Shown here: piece after piece, positions 11,376 through 23,930 of the stretch
Position numbering within the stretch: position 1 is the first letter of the stretch
Layout of the letters: every line of letters begins with the position of its first letter
Source: Magnaporthiopsis rhizophila
Lineage: Eukaryota; Ascomycota; Sordariomycetes; Magnaporthales; Magnaporthaceae
Direction: 5' to 3'
DNA: 64,000 bases
Assembly (NCBI GenBank): GCA_003049465.1
Contig: PYSS01000095.1
Location: 62,001-126,000 of the forward strand
Notes under the pieces: generated by a model
Database searches by the model: none
What the model was told of the DNA's origin: nothing
The model's input: only the letters and a program-made list of their open reading frames with translations
Position numbers and translations under genes: made by a program

Positions 11376-11913
11376 GCTCGATGTCTACAGCAAGCACGAC
11401 CCTGGGCTATAAAGCCCAGGGCGGTGTACTCGGTCCTCAGCTTTTTTGCTCTTGTTCGTGGGACAACAGCCCGACCGTCGTCATGCCTATCTGGTGACAT
11501 CTCCGTGGCGCACGGGCCATGCTTCCTTCCATATGCGTTCACCCAGGCAGTACCTAGGCAGATAGATAGAGAGAGGATCGCACCCATGTACCCAGGTCTC
11601 CGATGTCATCTTTTTTTGGGCCCTTTTTGCAGCCACTCTACCGGCCTCGGCCAAAGATAAGATGTCGTTGGTAACCCCCGGTCTCACTCATCCACTCCCG
11701 GCTTTTGGATCCGGTCGAGGGCTAGGGTTAGTTTGGACCCGACGCACCCCATCCAGCCGAGAGAGTCCCTCTCCATGGTCACGCGCTGGCGTATGCTAGA
11801 GATGACGGCGGCGCCCGTCACCATACCTTCAAGCTCCTGGACGATCCTGGTGATGGTGGACATGTAGAACTACTTCCTTTCGGCTGTCCCGAGGTATAAG
11901 GCTCATGTTATCG

Positions 11914-11916
<3 letters not shown>

Positions 11917-11954
<38 letters not shown>
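11917..11954. repeat. (TG)19 microsatellite
   Basis: Nineteen uninterrupted TG units, followed by a short CG alternation. It lies in intergenic DNA. Confidence 0.95.
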
Positions 11955-11961
<7 letters not shown>

Positions 11962-12791
11962 TTGTCCGTTTGTTTGATATTTTTTGCTGGCATTAGCCAG
12001 GGGACGGACACTTGACCTTGTTTGCTGTGACGATCGCCAGCCTCGCTTGATGACGTTTGATGTTAGCCTCAATCAGCAGATATGTACAATCTCTACGTAT
12101 ATAAAAGACAGTAACCCTCCCAGACTGAGGCATCTCCGTTTCGGCTCGACTACATCCTCAAGCACCAACATCCAGAAGGAGAGTAGCGGGAGAAGTAATC
12201 CTCCTTGTAACAACTACCTCCACCATACCAGCATCCTATCCAAGCCTTCATCGACTTGGAACATGCATTTCCCAAGCTCCCAAGCTATATATACATTAAA
12301 GCCTTCAAAACTATGATTACTGCTACCAGTAACTCATCTCGTTCCGGGGTGACGCCGCGGCCCGCTCCCGAGCCCTCCGCCATCTGCCATAGTTTCGCCT
12401 GCGGCCTCGGCCCACCCATGGGCGATCGACTCGACATTCCTCCCCGGCAGCAGCCGGCTGCCTACTCAGCCAGGGACGTCTAGACAGGAGAAACAAAAGC
12501 AGTAGAAAGAAATCCCAGTTCCTCCATCAGCAGCTCCTCCCTAAGCGACACGGGATGGAACGAACGGGCAGTCCAGTCGGTCTTTGTCAAGTCATCTGGT
12601 TCCCACGTGGCTGCTTCGAGCAGCAGCAAGACGCCCCGAATCCGACCCAGAGCGGGTGCGTACGGTACGGCCTGGGCTATTCAGACCATCTCCGCTCCTT
12701 CGCCGGTCACAGGGATATCATTCACCATCACCGACACGTCCAAGTTGATCTATCGGGGCTCTCTTGGAGAATAAAGCTAGACATAAAAAAG

Positions 12792-12823
12792 CTACTCAGC
12801 GCTTTTAAGACGAAGCTGGGTAG
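12792..12823 (-). other. Hairpin followed by a T-run
   Basis: CTACTCAGC (12792-12800) pairs with GCTGGGTAG (12815-12823), a 9-bp stem with one G-T pair. On the minus strand it is followed directly by C and six T. The layout resembles the SINE 3' end but the sequence differs; it could be a decayed relative, a pol III terminator or chance. Confidence 0.25.
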
Positions 12824-13567
12824 ACGCTAAAATAGACGACTGGAACAACAGAGCAAATAAAAAGACCATGGTATCTGCGAATACGCCTGACTCCGGACCA
12901 CACTCCATCACCAACAGCCTTTCCCATCAACCGGAGCCTGCTGCCAGCTCCAGGATAAGAAAAAAGAAAAAAAGCATAGATAAATAGAAAAACAATTTCG
13001 ATGAACGGGATATAAGAACAAAAAAGAGATAAAGACTCATACGATGGGGATGAGTGACCGATATAAATATGGTCTGAAAAAATAGGAGAGGCTCCAGTGG
13101 TCCCGTTTCTTCCCTTGGCCGAAGGTGATATCGGACACAGTTGCCCCCATTCGTCAACGACACCTTAAAAATAAAAATCCCAAGTGCCTGCCGTCCGGAT
13201 ATAACACGAAGGAAAAGAGAAAGGAAACAAAGCCAGGCATCTGGGCTAGAGTGTGCGATGCTGATGGCACCACAAGACCCTCGAAGCTCGTGGTCCGCTG
13301 AGGGTCGAATTTTCAGCAGCAGAAGCGTATCACTTATATACGTACACCCAAGGAAAAGGCCTGGGTTGCAGCAGCGTCGTCCCACCGGCTGACAGGTCGC
13401 CCAGTCAATCTCGGGTTGCAGGGATTTCTATAGTCAAAGTTCAGACAAATTGTCATTGGAGAAGGGATGAAAAAGGGGGTGAAAGCTTGGCGGAGATCGA
13501 AAGTATGTGCAAGAAGTGTGGTAAGAGTGAGAGTGTCTGTCGGATGAGATAAAAGTAATTAAATTAT

Positions 13568-13590
13568 AAAAAAAAAAAAAAAAAAAAAAA
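13568..13590. repeat. A23/T23 homopolymer just after the C2H2 stop codon
   Basis: On the minus strand this is a T23 tract beginning 11 nt after the C2H2 gene's stop codon, so it would be a U-tract at the very start of that mRNA's 3' UTR. Confidence 0.9.
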
Positions 13591-13601
13591 GGCATTGCTC
13601 C

Positions 13602-15242
13602 CTATCCAGGCCCGAGTCGCCTCCGTCGGCCGCGGTTTGGGCCGTCTGGCCGCTGGGCCAAGACATCTCGGAGCATGGGATCGTCCTTGTCCTTATCGAC
13701 GTGATGCACCCTCACGTGACGTTGCAGATTGTCAGGTCGGGGGTACTTGTGTTCCCGATCCGGGCAAAAGGGGCAGATGTAGCCAGGCGAGTCGTGGACG
13801 AGACCGTGCCGTATCATCTCGTTCTTGCGCTTGAACCCCTTGCCACCCTCGCTGCGGGGGCAGCCCTTGACGGGACAATAGTGCGGCCGCGCCGACGAGT
13901 GCACATTCATGTGCGAGTTGAGCAGGTACTGCGTGTGGAAGGGCATCGAGTTGCAGCCCGGGACTTTGCACACAAAGTTGCCTCCCGACGGCGGGAGACC
14001 AGCCTCGTGTATCATGCGCCCGTCGCTCCCGGTCGCGGAGGGTGTGTGGGCATAGTCGCCTGTGCTGCCGGGCGTCTCGGTCGCGCTGCTGCTGCTGTAA
14101 TCGGTGTGTCTGGGGTAGCCGTTGGGTCCGGCGTGATGCGCATAGAAGGGGCTTGGGGCGCCCGACTGGTGAGTCGCAGGCGACGGAAGGTCCCCTCTCC
14201 TGTACTCCCCCGGCGACACCGGAGGTAAGGTGACTGACAAGCTCGCCAGCCGCGACATGGCACCCGAGGGCGAATGCGGTTGATACGAAGTGCTGGTGCT
14301 ACGGCGGCGATCGCCTTGGGACGAGTCCGAAATCCCGAGGTTGCTGAACGTATCCCGGAAAGAGGGCAGGGGGTTATGGCTGCCGCTCGAGTCCGAGATG
14401 GGCGACATGATGCCCTGGATGGGTGGCAGCGACGGGTTGCGCGGCACGTTTGTTGGCGAACGCAAGCCAACCTGATGGTGTCTCGGCGAGAGACTTTGTT
14501 GAAGTGGCGAGTGTGAGTATGCGCTGGTGCTTTGTGGGCTGTATGGGGACGCGCCGCTGAACGCGCTGTGTCTATCGTCCCGTTCCCTATCCTCATCGCG
14601 TTCTCTCTCTGTGTCCAGGTCCAAGAGAGGGGCCGGGCGGCCTCCCCTGCCCGCCTTCCCCAGATTCAGCAAGTGCATGTCCAGGTCGGCAGCTGTCCGG
14701 CCGGCACCGTCGCCGACGCCGCCACCGAGGGCGATGGCCGCCATGGCGCCGGCGGCCAAAGATTGTAGGTCATTGATGGGCGCTGGTGGTGGCGGCGCAT
14801 CGGCATGGGGGAGGTCGTCCACGGACATGTTACACCCACGGTCTCGGGCTGCGGCCCCAGATGACCTTCGCCGGCTCCCCCCGTCGCCGTTATTGCTGTC
14901 CGAGTCGTCGTCTTCGCCAGAAGGGCTCCGGTCGGGAGTTTCGGAGGTGTCTGAGGGGAGGGCTTGTTGGCTGGCCGAAGCTACGATATCCGGGTGGCGA
15001 CCATCAGAGAGCAAGGTTATCAAGACTTCATCACCCGGGTGTGGCTGGGACTTGGAGGAGCGGCCGGGTTTCCTGGAACGCGAATCACTGGGCGGGCTGT
15101 TCTCGTGGACGTTGAGTTCCAGCGATGAGGATGGTGACGGGTTGGTGTCGATCTTTGTGCGAGCCTTGAGGAGCGGGCTGTTTTTGAGGAGGTAGTCGTC
15201 ATCGGTGTAATACTCGTCGGTGCTGGCCGGAAAGGAATTCAT
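13602..15242 (-). CDS. C2H2 zinc-finger transcription factor
   Basis: A single-exon gene of 546 aa starting MNSFPASTDEYYTDDDYL. The first 420 residues are Ser/Pro-rich and disordered, as in many fungal regulators. Three C2H2 fingers sit at the C terminus: C425/C430/H444/H448 (CKVPGC...HMNVH), C456/C461/H479/H483 (CPVKGC...HGLVH) and C490/C493/H509/H513 (CPFC...HVRVH). A basic tail (RGRRRRLGPG) follows and may aid nuclear import. The domain order matches a Pezizomycotina C2H2 family; I cannot assign a named regulator or target genes. The upstream region is gene-free for 9.1 kb, which suggests complex regulation or a long leader. The 3' UTR would begin with a U23 tract. Confidence 0.88.
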   Translation of the reverse strand: MNSFPASTDEYYTDDDYLLKNSPLLKARTKIDTNPSPSSSLELNVHENSPPSDSRSRKPGRSSKSQPHPGDEVLITLLSDGRHPDIVASASQQALPSDTSETPDRSPSGEDDDSDSNNGDGGSRRRSSGAAARDRGCNMSVDDLPHADAPPPPAPINDLQSLAAGAMAAIALGGGVGDGAGRTAADLDMHLLNLGKAGRGGRPAPLLDLDTERERDEDRERDDRHSAFSGASPYSPQSTSAYSHSPLQQSLSPRHHQVGLRSPTNVPRNPSLPPIQGIMSPISDSSGSHNPLPSFRDTFSNLGISDSSQGDRRRSTSTSYQPHSPSGAMSRLASLSVTLPPVSPGEYRRGDLPSPATHQSGAPSPFYAHHAGPNGYPRHTDYSSSSATETPGSTGDYAHTPSATGSDGRMIHEAGLPPSGGNFVCKVPGCNSMPFHTQYLLNSHMNVHSSARPHYCPVKGCPRSEGGKGFKRKNEMIRHGLVHDSPGYICPFCPDREHKYPRPDNLQRHVRVHHVDKDKDDPMLRDVLAQRPDGPNRGRRRRLGPG

Positions 15243-18200
15243 CTCGTATCCGCTTCTTGTGTGCTCTGCTTTCTACTGACAGGGGAGGCCGTCGGTTCAG
15301 TGCGCCATGGGTAGGGGGATGCGAGCCGGGCTGTGACTTGTGCATGAGGCAGCAACCAGACTCCCGTCCAAGGCCCGAGTCCACAGAACGAACAACCTCG
15401 GGTAAACAAGTGCGACGCCCGATGTCGAGATGGGCCCCTCCTTTTCTTCAGTACTGCCCAAGAGTGAGTGGAATATATGCGGTGGTGTTCCCAAGCTCTT
15501 TCTGGTGCGCCGGCTTTGTATCGGCCACCAAATCTAGATGCGCCGCCGTATGCAGCCCAGCAATTGCTCCGCCCAGATATCCTCCCTCCTCTTCTGTCTT
15601 GCGGCTGAGACAGATCTCCCAGGCGAGATGGATGGGATGATCGAGTAACCAGCAGACGGATCGGTGGTTAGCAGTACGCAGGTGCAGCCCCTGTCCGAAG
15701 CCCTCCGCCTCGTGCTTGGGCTGGCGGCCGGGAGAGTTCGTTGTGCTGCTCCTACTCCTGCTCCTTCTGGAGCGCCGAGAGTTGGGCGATGGTCGCACGG
15801 CAGGAACACACGCAGATACGCCTGCCTTCTCCCCGTCAGGCTTGACGTGAGGGGGAGAGGTTGCAGTATGACTGTGCTGGCTGGGCGTCGCCGGCAGCAG
15901 TGTGGGGAGAGACGGTGGTGAGTCGGAGTCGGAGTCGGTGGAGGAGACGGCGGGACTGGAGTTGGGGAAGGGGTCCTGTCTTGTTTGTATGGATGCGACG
16001 ATCCTCCTGGCTGGATCGGGGGCGCGGGCAAGCGTCTGGGACTCAAGTTGGATGCTTGCAAGGCGTGGCGTCAAAGCGGGCAGGGCCTGGGCTGGACCCC
16101 GGGAAACGTTTGTTCACAGAGCCCCAGGACGCTAATGCGGCGGAAAAGCAAAGGAAGCTCAATGGATGGGTGCGTGGCCCGCCGCCCTGGACACTGTGCG
16201 GACTGGGCTTGGGCTGTGGGGCAGCTGGAGCAACCCGACCCGGAGCTTCTGCTTGCTGGGCCAGAGTCAAATGACACTGTACGCCACACAAATGGCAGGC
16301 GCGGCCGCGGTAGGTGGAGCCTCCCTTCGGAGCCCTGGAAGGAACAGTCCTTGGGTCGCAATTTAGGACGGGCCTGCGCTTGCGCTGGACGGCCAGGCGC
16401 CCTCCTTTCTGGGACTTGCCGCGTGACGTGACTCGTTCGTGACCCGCCCGTTGATGTGAGAGCCGGCGGGGGATTTGCGTTAAAATTGGTTGCAATGCTG
16501 GGGAAAAAGAGGAGGGAGCGGGGCCGAGGACCTGCCTGGTCTGGCCCTGTCTTTGTTTCGTTCCAAAAGCCTGTCAATCAGTCTGCCCTCTGCTCCAAAC
16601 AGCCTGGTCCGTCCGTGTAATTTCACGAATAATCGCCAAAAACAGCCCGCCCACTATGTTCGCCTGTTGCAAGCGAACGCCGCCGCCCGCCGTCCGTCCG
16701 TTCCTTGGAGCAGGTTCAAGGGCGGGGATGAAGGAGCAAGGATGCCGGAGGCTGATACCGTCCAGAAGTATGCACAGTATAACGCGCGGATGGATGGTGT
16801 CCCTCTCGCGTGGTTGCTCCGAGGTCCTTCTCCCCTGCTACTGTCTCAGCGCGGAGGGAAAGGCAACTGCGTCCACCCACACCGCGCCACTTGGCAATCA
16901 CGCAACAGAACAAGAGTCCTACAGGTGAGACTCGGCCGCGGACAACAAGCCGGTGACCAGCCGGGTATCGTGGAGAAAAGGGGCTTGACTGGGATTGGGG
17001 ATGGATGGGTGGGTGGGTAGAGGGAATGGTTTGTTGGTCGGTTGGTTGGTCGGTTTCGTCGGTTGACAAAGGCCCGTCCTGCCGACGGGGAAACAAGAAA
17101 ACCTTCGACCTAGCAAGCAAGCTAGATCGTAAAGAAGCAAAAAAAAATGGTAACCGGGAGGTCTCGTTGCGGTGGGTGGCTGCGTGGCACCCTGACTTCG
17201 CCGCTGACAACCGATCCCGGCGAGATGCAGGAGGTTGTAAGATGGCAATTGAGCAGATTAAGCGTGGCTATGCTTCCCGACGGAGCAAGGGTAGATGAGG
17301 TGCGGCGGTGGTATGAAAGTGGTGGTGGTGGGTGGTGCACGCGGGAATAGAACCTTTCGAGTGCAACCCCCAAAAAGCCCCAAGGAAGGACAGGGCCGCC
17401 CTCGAAGTCAGCGTTTGTGTGGCCGCCATCTGTCTCTCGCATCTTGGCCACAAGGGAAGGAGGGGTCAGGAGACAGCACAAGCGCCAGGGGAGCACGAGC
17501 AGGTCCCGAGACCTCGATCCGATAGCACCAGACAGGTCCCAGGGAAGAGCGGTACGTGGTTCTGCGTGGGCTCAGCTGAGCCGCTTGACGGGAGCGAGCG
17601 GGAACACCAGCATCAATCGGTCATTGACTGACCTTAGCCTTAGTGCTTGACCTAATGGTAGTGTGCTCTGCGGGCATCGGTGCAATCAATCCACAAAGAC
17701 TCGATCAAGGAGGAACCCGAACGAGGTCACAAAACAAAGAGTGGAGACGGAGGTTACTAACAGGAATAAGCCGCATACGTATGTAGGGGTATGTACCGTC
17801 CTGTCCAGACACCGTCTGATGACAACCACAAGCTGCTGCCCGCAGCACACCCCGCCAAAAGACCGCGACCGCCCGCAACCGGAAAAAATTAAAATAAAAT
17901 AAAGCAAACAAAGGCCGACCCGAGCCCCCAGAACCAAAGGGCCCAGAACCGTGGTCGTTCGCTATGAACCTTTTCCGGTCCAATCTCCCGGATGATCGGA
18001 GGAGATGCTTTTCCGACGCATGTTGAGGACGAGATGGTTTGCGCCGTGCGCCCCGCCTGACAGGCACGGAGCGGTGGTCACACTTTGGGACGTCTATCTA
18101 CATACTAGGTTTCCTTGGCTGGTTATTTTTGCCCTCCTTGTTCTGGCTTTCTTTTCTTTCTTTTTTTATTAAGCGCTCTTTTCGCCCCGATTTAGATAAC

Positions 18201-18514
18201 TTAACTGTCTGTCAGTGGTCATGACTGCTGCCACTGACAGCAAGAAGCAAAGAATTGGCCACCTGGGGAAGACACGAGAAAATTCGAACGTGCCTTTGTC
18301 CTAGACGAGAGTGGGCGCGGCCGACAGGGACAAGGGGATGGATGATGGGCTGTGTCTGCCGGGTCGGGCGGGACAGGAAAACGGCAATGCCAGGGCGCCC
18401 GATGGGGACGGATCATCACCGATGGCATTACGCTTGATCCAAAGACCAACAAGGTTTGGGACTAGGGGGTTGTTTAGGTTGCCGGGCGTTTGCGCTTACC
18501 AATGCGAGCAGACT

Positions 18515-18516
<2 letters not shown>

Positions 18517-18562
<46 letters not shown>
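18517..18562. repeat. T46 homopolymer
   Basis: Forty-six consecutive T, one of several A/T runs of 20 nt or more, all outside coding exons. A lone N occurs 108 nt downstream at 18670. Confidence 0.9.
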
Positions 18563-18564
<2 letters not shown>

Positions 18565-21500
18565 TCTTCTTCATGCTACCCACCTCTCCACTTCTCGGCA
18601 TCATGCCTCAATGCGTGATGGGGCTTCTGTGGTGGTAGCGGCTATACTGACCCATTGAACAGGGCAAGANTCCGCAAAGGGCCGAGCGAAGTAAATGTGC
18701 TTTCGTTGTCTCTCTGGTTCTGGGCTAGCACAGAACGGGAGGGGAATAGTGCCTGACTGGAGCAGAGATGAGCGAGATCCAGGGGTTTGGTGGTCCGAGG
18801 AGGGAGCGCGGAACTGTCGGCCAAGTGTGCGGCTGTTAATCTAGAGCCGACACCCATGCAACAACGGCCACGCGTGGACATCAAGCGACCTCCGAGACGC
18901 CGTGTGTAGGACGGCATGTGCGTACGGGACATGAGAAAGGCGAAGAGGAGGGTATTGGAGGAGCGACTCTGTGCTACGTTGGACTCGGGTCCGCAGAGTC
19001 GCTTCTGGTTTGTCGCTCCATGTTCTTGGCAGCCAAGCTGAACGAAAAAGGCACAAACGGCACAAACGGAAACCAGCCTAAACCACAAGAGGGTAACAAA
19101 TTCCCTCCTCCCCTCCACTTCATATCTTACCCTCTCTCTCTCTATCTCTATTCTGTGTATCTGCCTGCCTCCGCCCGCCCGCTCCCAAAACAAGGCAGCT
19201 GCCAACGCGGGCGGATCATGTAATACGGGGCTCCAGCTGGTATGCAGATAATCGAAGACGATGGTAGGCTAGTCATCGGCGTCCAAAGGTGGGCGATATG
19301 CGTCCTCAACAAGAAGAAGCTGCATTGTCCATTGGGCAGTTTCGCCCAGTCTCCCTCCCACTAGAGGGACGTGCTAGACCACTTTCCAGCCGGGCCCTAT
19401 GCACGTGTCTGTGTGGGTGGGTTGGGCTGCATTCGTCTCTGTGTGATGATTGAATGGCGCTGTGGCTTTCTGCAGGCGGGTGGGCGGCAATAAAGAGGAG
19501 AAAGCAAAGACGGGCACACAGACTAAGAACCGAAAGACGCAATCATAAGCTGATCATCCCCCACGCTAGTCCCTGTCCGACCTGCGGCGGCAGGAACCAT
19601 GCAGCAGGGCAGAGGAGCCTCCTCCTCCCGTGCACGTCTGGATTTGTACCTGTCTCCGCTGCAACGACGCATGATATCTGTCTCTTTTTTGCCCCGTTCA
19701 AGTCGGGCCCTACCAACATGCGGCTTGGAAAACCCGCAGTCTCGGAGGGAACCAATCCCGAAAATGGCAAATCAGATACTGGGAGGGGCCGCGATGTGAG
19801 CCTCCACCCCTTGTCATCCCGCTCTCTGTCGCCTCGGTCTCGGAGGCTCGGTGAGATGGAGGTGGTGCTATCATCCGTCTAGCGAGGCAGATCGCTAGAT
19901 ATCTAATCTAGCACCAGCCGGCTAGGCTGATGTGACTAGGGAACCGAGGCGGCCACACGCCCACTCACTCACTTACTCACCGTTTTTGTTTGGCTTGTTT
20001 GGTTTAAGTAAACAGCAAACACGCGTGTCTTTCTTTTGTCTTGTTTTTGTCCTTGTCTTGGGGGCAGGGTTGCATCTAGCCCAAAGTGGGCGGAGGCGTG
20101 TTTGCATATTGATTGCCTCATCTTCGCCTTAACGGATCTCTTTCTCAGTCTCTTTTGCGCCTGGGCCGCCGCGCCCCGTTCGTCATGACTGCAGCAGGAG
20201 TATGCAATACGACGAGATACGGCACTGTACCTGCCTACCTGGGCCATTGCCGCCCGGGCCAGAGCGGAGGTGGTACCGAGGAGGTCGGCAGGCATTCGCC
20301 TCGAAAACTTTGTTTTAAACCCTGCTCTCCCGAGAGGAAAAGAGAAAAAAAAGGGTGGGCAAGTGGGGTGACGTTCATGTTTCTTCCCTTCCCCCCGATC
20401 CTATGAATCAGAACCCGAGCCCGAGGCTCCGCGCAGGGTACGACGGAGGCGGCGAAGCATTGTTGTCCATTTTGGGGGATGCGATGCTGCTGGCATGCTG
20501 GGCGGGCACCTACCTCCACGTGCGTGACATTTGGGGCTCGCGCGCCTTTACCAGATAAACGAGTCGGCCTGCCTCGCCTCCCATGCGCAGGCAAACAATG
20601 CGCCGACCCGAGTGGCACCCATGAAATCGCAGGCAGTCGATAGCAAGGGTCTGCCTGTTTGTGGTTCTTGATATTGCACGCATTATCACGGGTGCTTTTT
20701 TAGGGGCCGCGAGAATACAAATAATGAAAGGTGACTTAAAAAAAAAAGGAGGAAAAAAAGAAAAGACAGCAAATGGTCATCGGGAAAGTGGGGTTGTCTA
20801 TCTGGAGCTTGGCAAATTGAAGTGGCTGAGCCCTTTCGGCTGTCGTCGATCCATTCTCCTGGCGTGGGGCCGGCGCCGTGGTTTATTGGACGCGGCTCCG
20901 AGGCTGACGGCATTTTGCGTTTGCATGCACAAAGCAAGGAGCGCAGATGTTGCCGCGTTAGCCCCATTTGGTCCTTAGTCCGAGTCCCTGCTTGCTTGCT
21001 TTGCCGGGCCGCGAGATAATGCCAGCACATCACACCGCGCTTCGACAGGCCCGACCCAGCGGGATATTCCCAGTTTGCAGGGCTGAAGGCACATTTCCGG
21101 GATCCATCCACTCGCGGGACGGATATTTCCATTATGTCCTCCATGTTATTGCACTACGTGGCAAGAGTATTTCCGTCGGTGCGCCACGATAGGGCATGGG
21201 ATGCCGATGTTGTGTATATGTGCGTGTGGTCTCATTTTATTATTTTTTGTTTTATACCCTCCTTTATGCGCCATACCCCTTCTCTCGCTCTTCCATCCGA
21301 GATGCCCGTCAGAGATAAATGCCGTGGCCGTGGCGTATGCAGGTCCCGCTGTTTGGTTGATGCCGCAACACGCAATTGCAAAGAAACAAAAGACGCCGGT
21401 GGTGTTTTGTTGAGGCTCAATTTTGAGCCCCTCCCCTGCCCCTCCCCTCCCTTGCCGCCGTCGGTTTGGTTTGCCCCAGTAATTGAGCTTGCAGACAGAG

Positions 21501-23807
21501 TTGGAAACATTGACAGCGGTTCCGACAAGGGAGGCCCCGGACCACCCCTGTCGAGCGGAGCATGGTGGGCGAGTCGTCCAAGGTTTTACTCTTTCCGTAA
21601 GCCTTTTTACCTTTTCTTTTTCGGTACTTCCTATCCATGAAATTGGCAGATAGCACTACCACAACGGAGGCTTTACTTTGGCGCACTGTGTCGTGATGGG
21701 TGCTGAGGTCCAGGATCCTTCCTCCTGCAGTTCGATGTTGCACTCTGCCATGGTCCGTTCGATCCGAGCGCCTCGCAAACAAATCAACCTAGCCAGCATC
21801 CTTAATCGCTTTGCTGAGCTCGTGTCGCCCTGGCTGAACTGAACTGCTGGGATTGTGCGGTTCTGGGTGCAAGGGCGAGATGGCAGATTCCGTGGCAGAG
21901 ACATACATGGGCCTCCCCTCCTTGGTGCTGCCCCGTGTCTCCGTATGCTCCTGCCGCTCCTCCTTTTTTATTTTCGGGACCACAGTTTGCTGACGTGGAA
22001 CGCAGCCGCCCGCCGAGGCCGTCTCTATAGCGTGCCAGCGTACCTATATATGAGCGTTTCGGTGTGGGTGGGTGTGGATATTTATTTCCCCAGCTGAATG
22101 GAAGATGCCGGGTGGGGAACAACAGAGCCAGGAAGACCACGAGAGAGCGAGAGAGGAGGTATGGAGGGTCGTCGAGGCTAAAGAAGGGTGGGAGGAGGAA
22201 CTGGACGCTGAACGGTCGACAGCGTGTCCGAGCAGGATCAGTGCTACATCCGAAGCGGCCTAGCACGACGGCCGGCAGCCCAGCCCCTGGGAGATAAACA
22301 TGTCGATGAAATGGTTGCGAGTGGTGTGTGTGTGTGTGTAATCTGGCTGCGTCCCGTACCACACACATGTGCCACCATCGTGACTTTGCCAAAGTGACAC
22401 TTTTTGATGCGACTCGACCCCAGCAAAAAGTCGCGACACGTTTAACCGAACCGGTTGCTTCCAAATTTCAGCCGCCAATAAACGGAGCCGCTGAGCCGCA
22501 ATCCAGCAGGGGGTGCGGGGCTGCCAAAGCAACCCGGACCACAGAAAAAAAGGCTGGGGCCGAGTGGACCGTAAGGTTTTGCACTCAAACCAGATCGGCG
22601 CGCAATCCACCTCCCCGCACCCCTTGCACTGTAGAACATGAAGCCATTGAGAGAGAAACATTGACGACTGCAGGGCCCCCGGGGCTGTCCCGCCCGCTGC
22701 AACCTCGACTCACTCAGCAGCGCAGCCATGAGCGGTCCCGACCTCCTCGATGGGAGGAATATTTGGATCTTCGCCGCGCTTCCGCTTCTAGAACCACATC
22801 CTAGGGCACGCTGATTTGCATTCATTACATGCCCTCGTTTGGTAGGTACCTAGATAGGTATCCAGCACGCAACCCAAAAATTAAACAAGAGTTGGCATCA
22901 CCACCAGGAAAAGGGCTTCAACTCTCGTTCAATGTTTAGTAATCGTGTCTAGGTGCCCATGGGTGGTGATGCTGAGGCGATGCGTCTTTTTGTTGCTTCT
23001 GCCAGCTGAGAGGGCTCGACTACTATGCCAAGACCAGCCAACGAGCTTATCTCCCTGACGGGGCTGTTTCTCATGTTTTGTGGTGTGATTAGTACATAGT
23101 CAAATAAACATCCATGGAGGTCCATGACACGCGAAGGTTGCTGGCCGGCGCTGTCGGATCTGTCCTGTCCGTCCCTCTGGGCACACTGTGGTAGGAGAGA
23201 GAGAAGACTCAAAAAAAGAACGGAAGTGGGCTCGGACCACACCACCGTGCGAAGTCACAGGAAACAAACCTTAGCCAAGGAAGCCCCTGGCTTCTGCCCG
23301 CTAGGTGCTTGTTCCTAGGGACCACACATCGAGCTCTTCGCGGCACGGTGGTAGGTTCGAATCGTCCATGTGGGCTGCTTGCTCCAGCACAGCCGCAACG
23401 CCAAGCGCCCGGTCATCGTCGATGCCATGCATGCGTGCAAGTCAACGGAGGCTCCGAGGGTTGCCCCGCATCGTACTTCTATTTCCGCACGGCATACCTA
23501 CCCAGTCTCGCCAGTAGTCGTGTGTGTGTCTCTGATGTCCATCATCCATGTCATGTGTACGTCCACATAATGTCTCCTCCTCGAAGGCCACTCGGCAGTG
23601 GCGGCACAATGACAACCCCGCGTGGCGAAGGGTAATTTTTGTTGGGCTTTTCTCTTTCCTCCCCCTTGATGAACTCCCGCCCCAGCCCATCTCGATGATC
23701 CCGCCCCATATATCTGTGCGTTCGTAAAAGTCGGGGTCTGTACCCTGGCGGCTTACGTTTCATATCCTCCCTCCGCCAGCCAGAATATGGATGTGTGGCC
23801 GGGGTGG

Positions 23808-23808
<1 letters not shown>

Positions 23809-23854
<46 letters not shown>

Positions 23855-23888
23855 CCTNNNNNNNNNNNNNNNNNNNNNNNNNNNNNNN

Positions 23889-23928
<40 letters not shown>
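23809..23928. other. Assembly gap inside a poly-T tract
   Basis: T46, then CCT, then 31 N (23858-23888), then T40. The true length and content are unknown; the homopolymer probably broke the assembly or reads. Confidence 0.95.

Positions 23929-23930
<2 letters not shown>

Larger units (their letters stand above)
10972..13601. other. Gene-poor 2.6-kb intergenic region
   Basis: Between convergent palB (+) and the C2H2 gene (-). It contains SINE copy 1, a (TG)19 microsatellite, a hairpin-plus-T-run at 12792-12823 and AT-rich DNA around 12.0-13.5 kb. No coding region is supported. Confidence 0.6.

Noticed and set aside
15448..16074. 208-codon minus-strand ORF upstream of the C2H2 gene
   Set aside because: Overlapping frames on both strands are equally open (GC-rich sequence); no domain; more likely leader or promoter DNA.
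23290..23370. Box-B-like GGTTCGAATC that suggested a tRNA gene
   Set aside because: The T-stem does not pair properly, no box A at a suitable distance and no acceptor stem were found.
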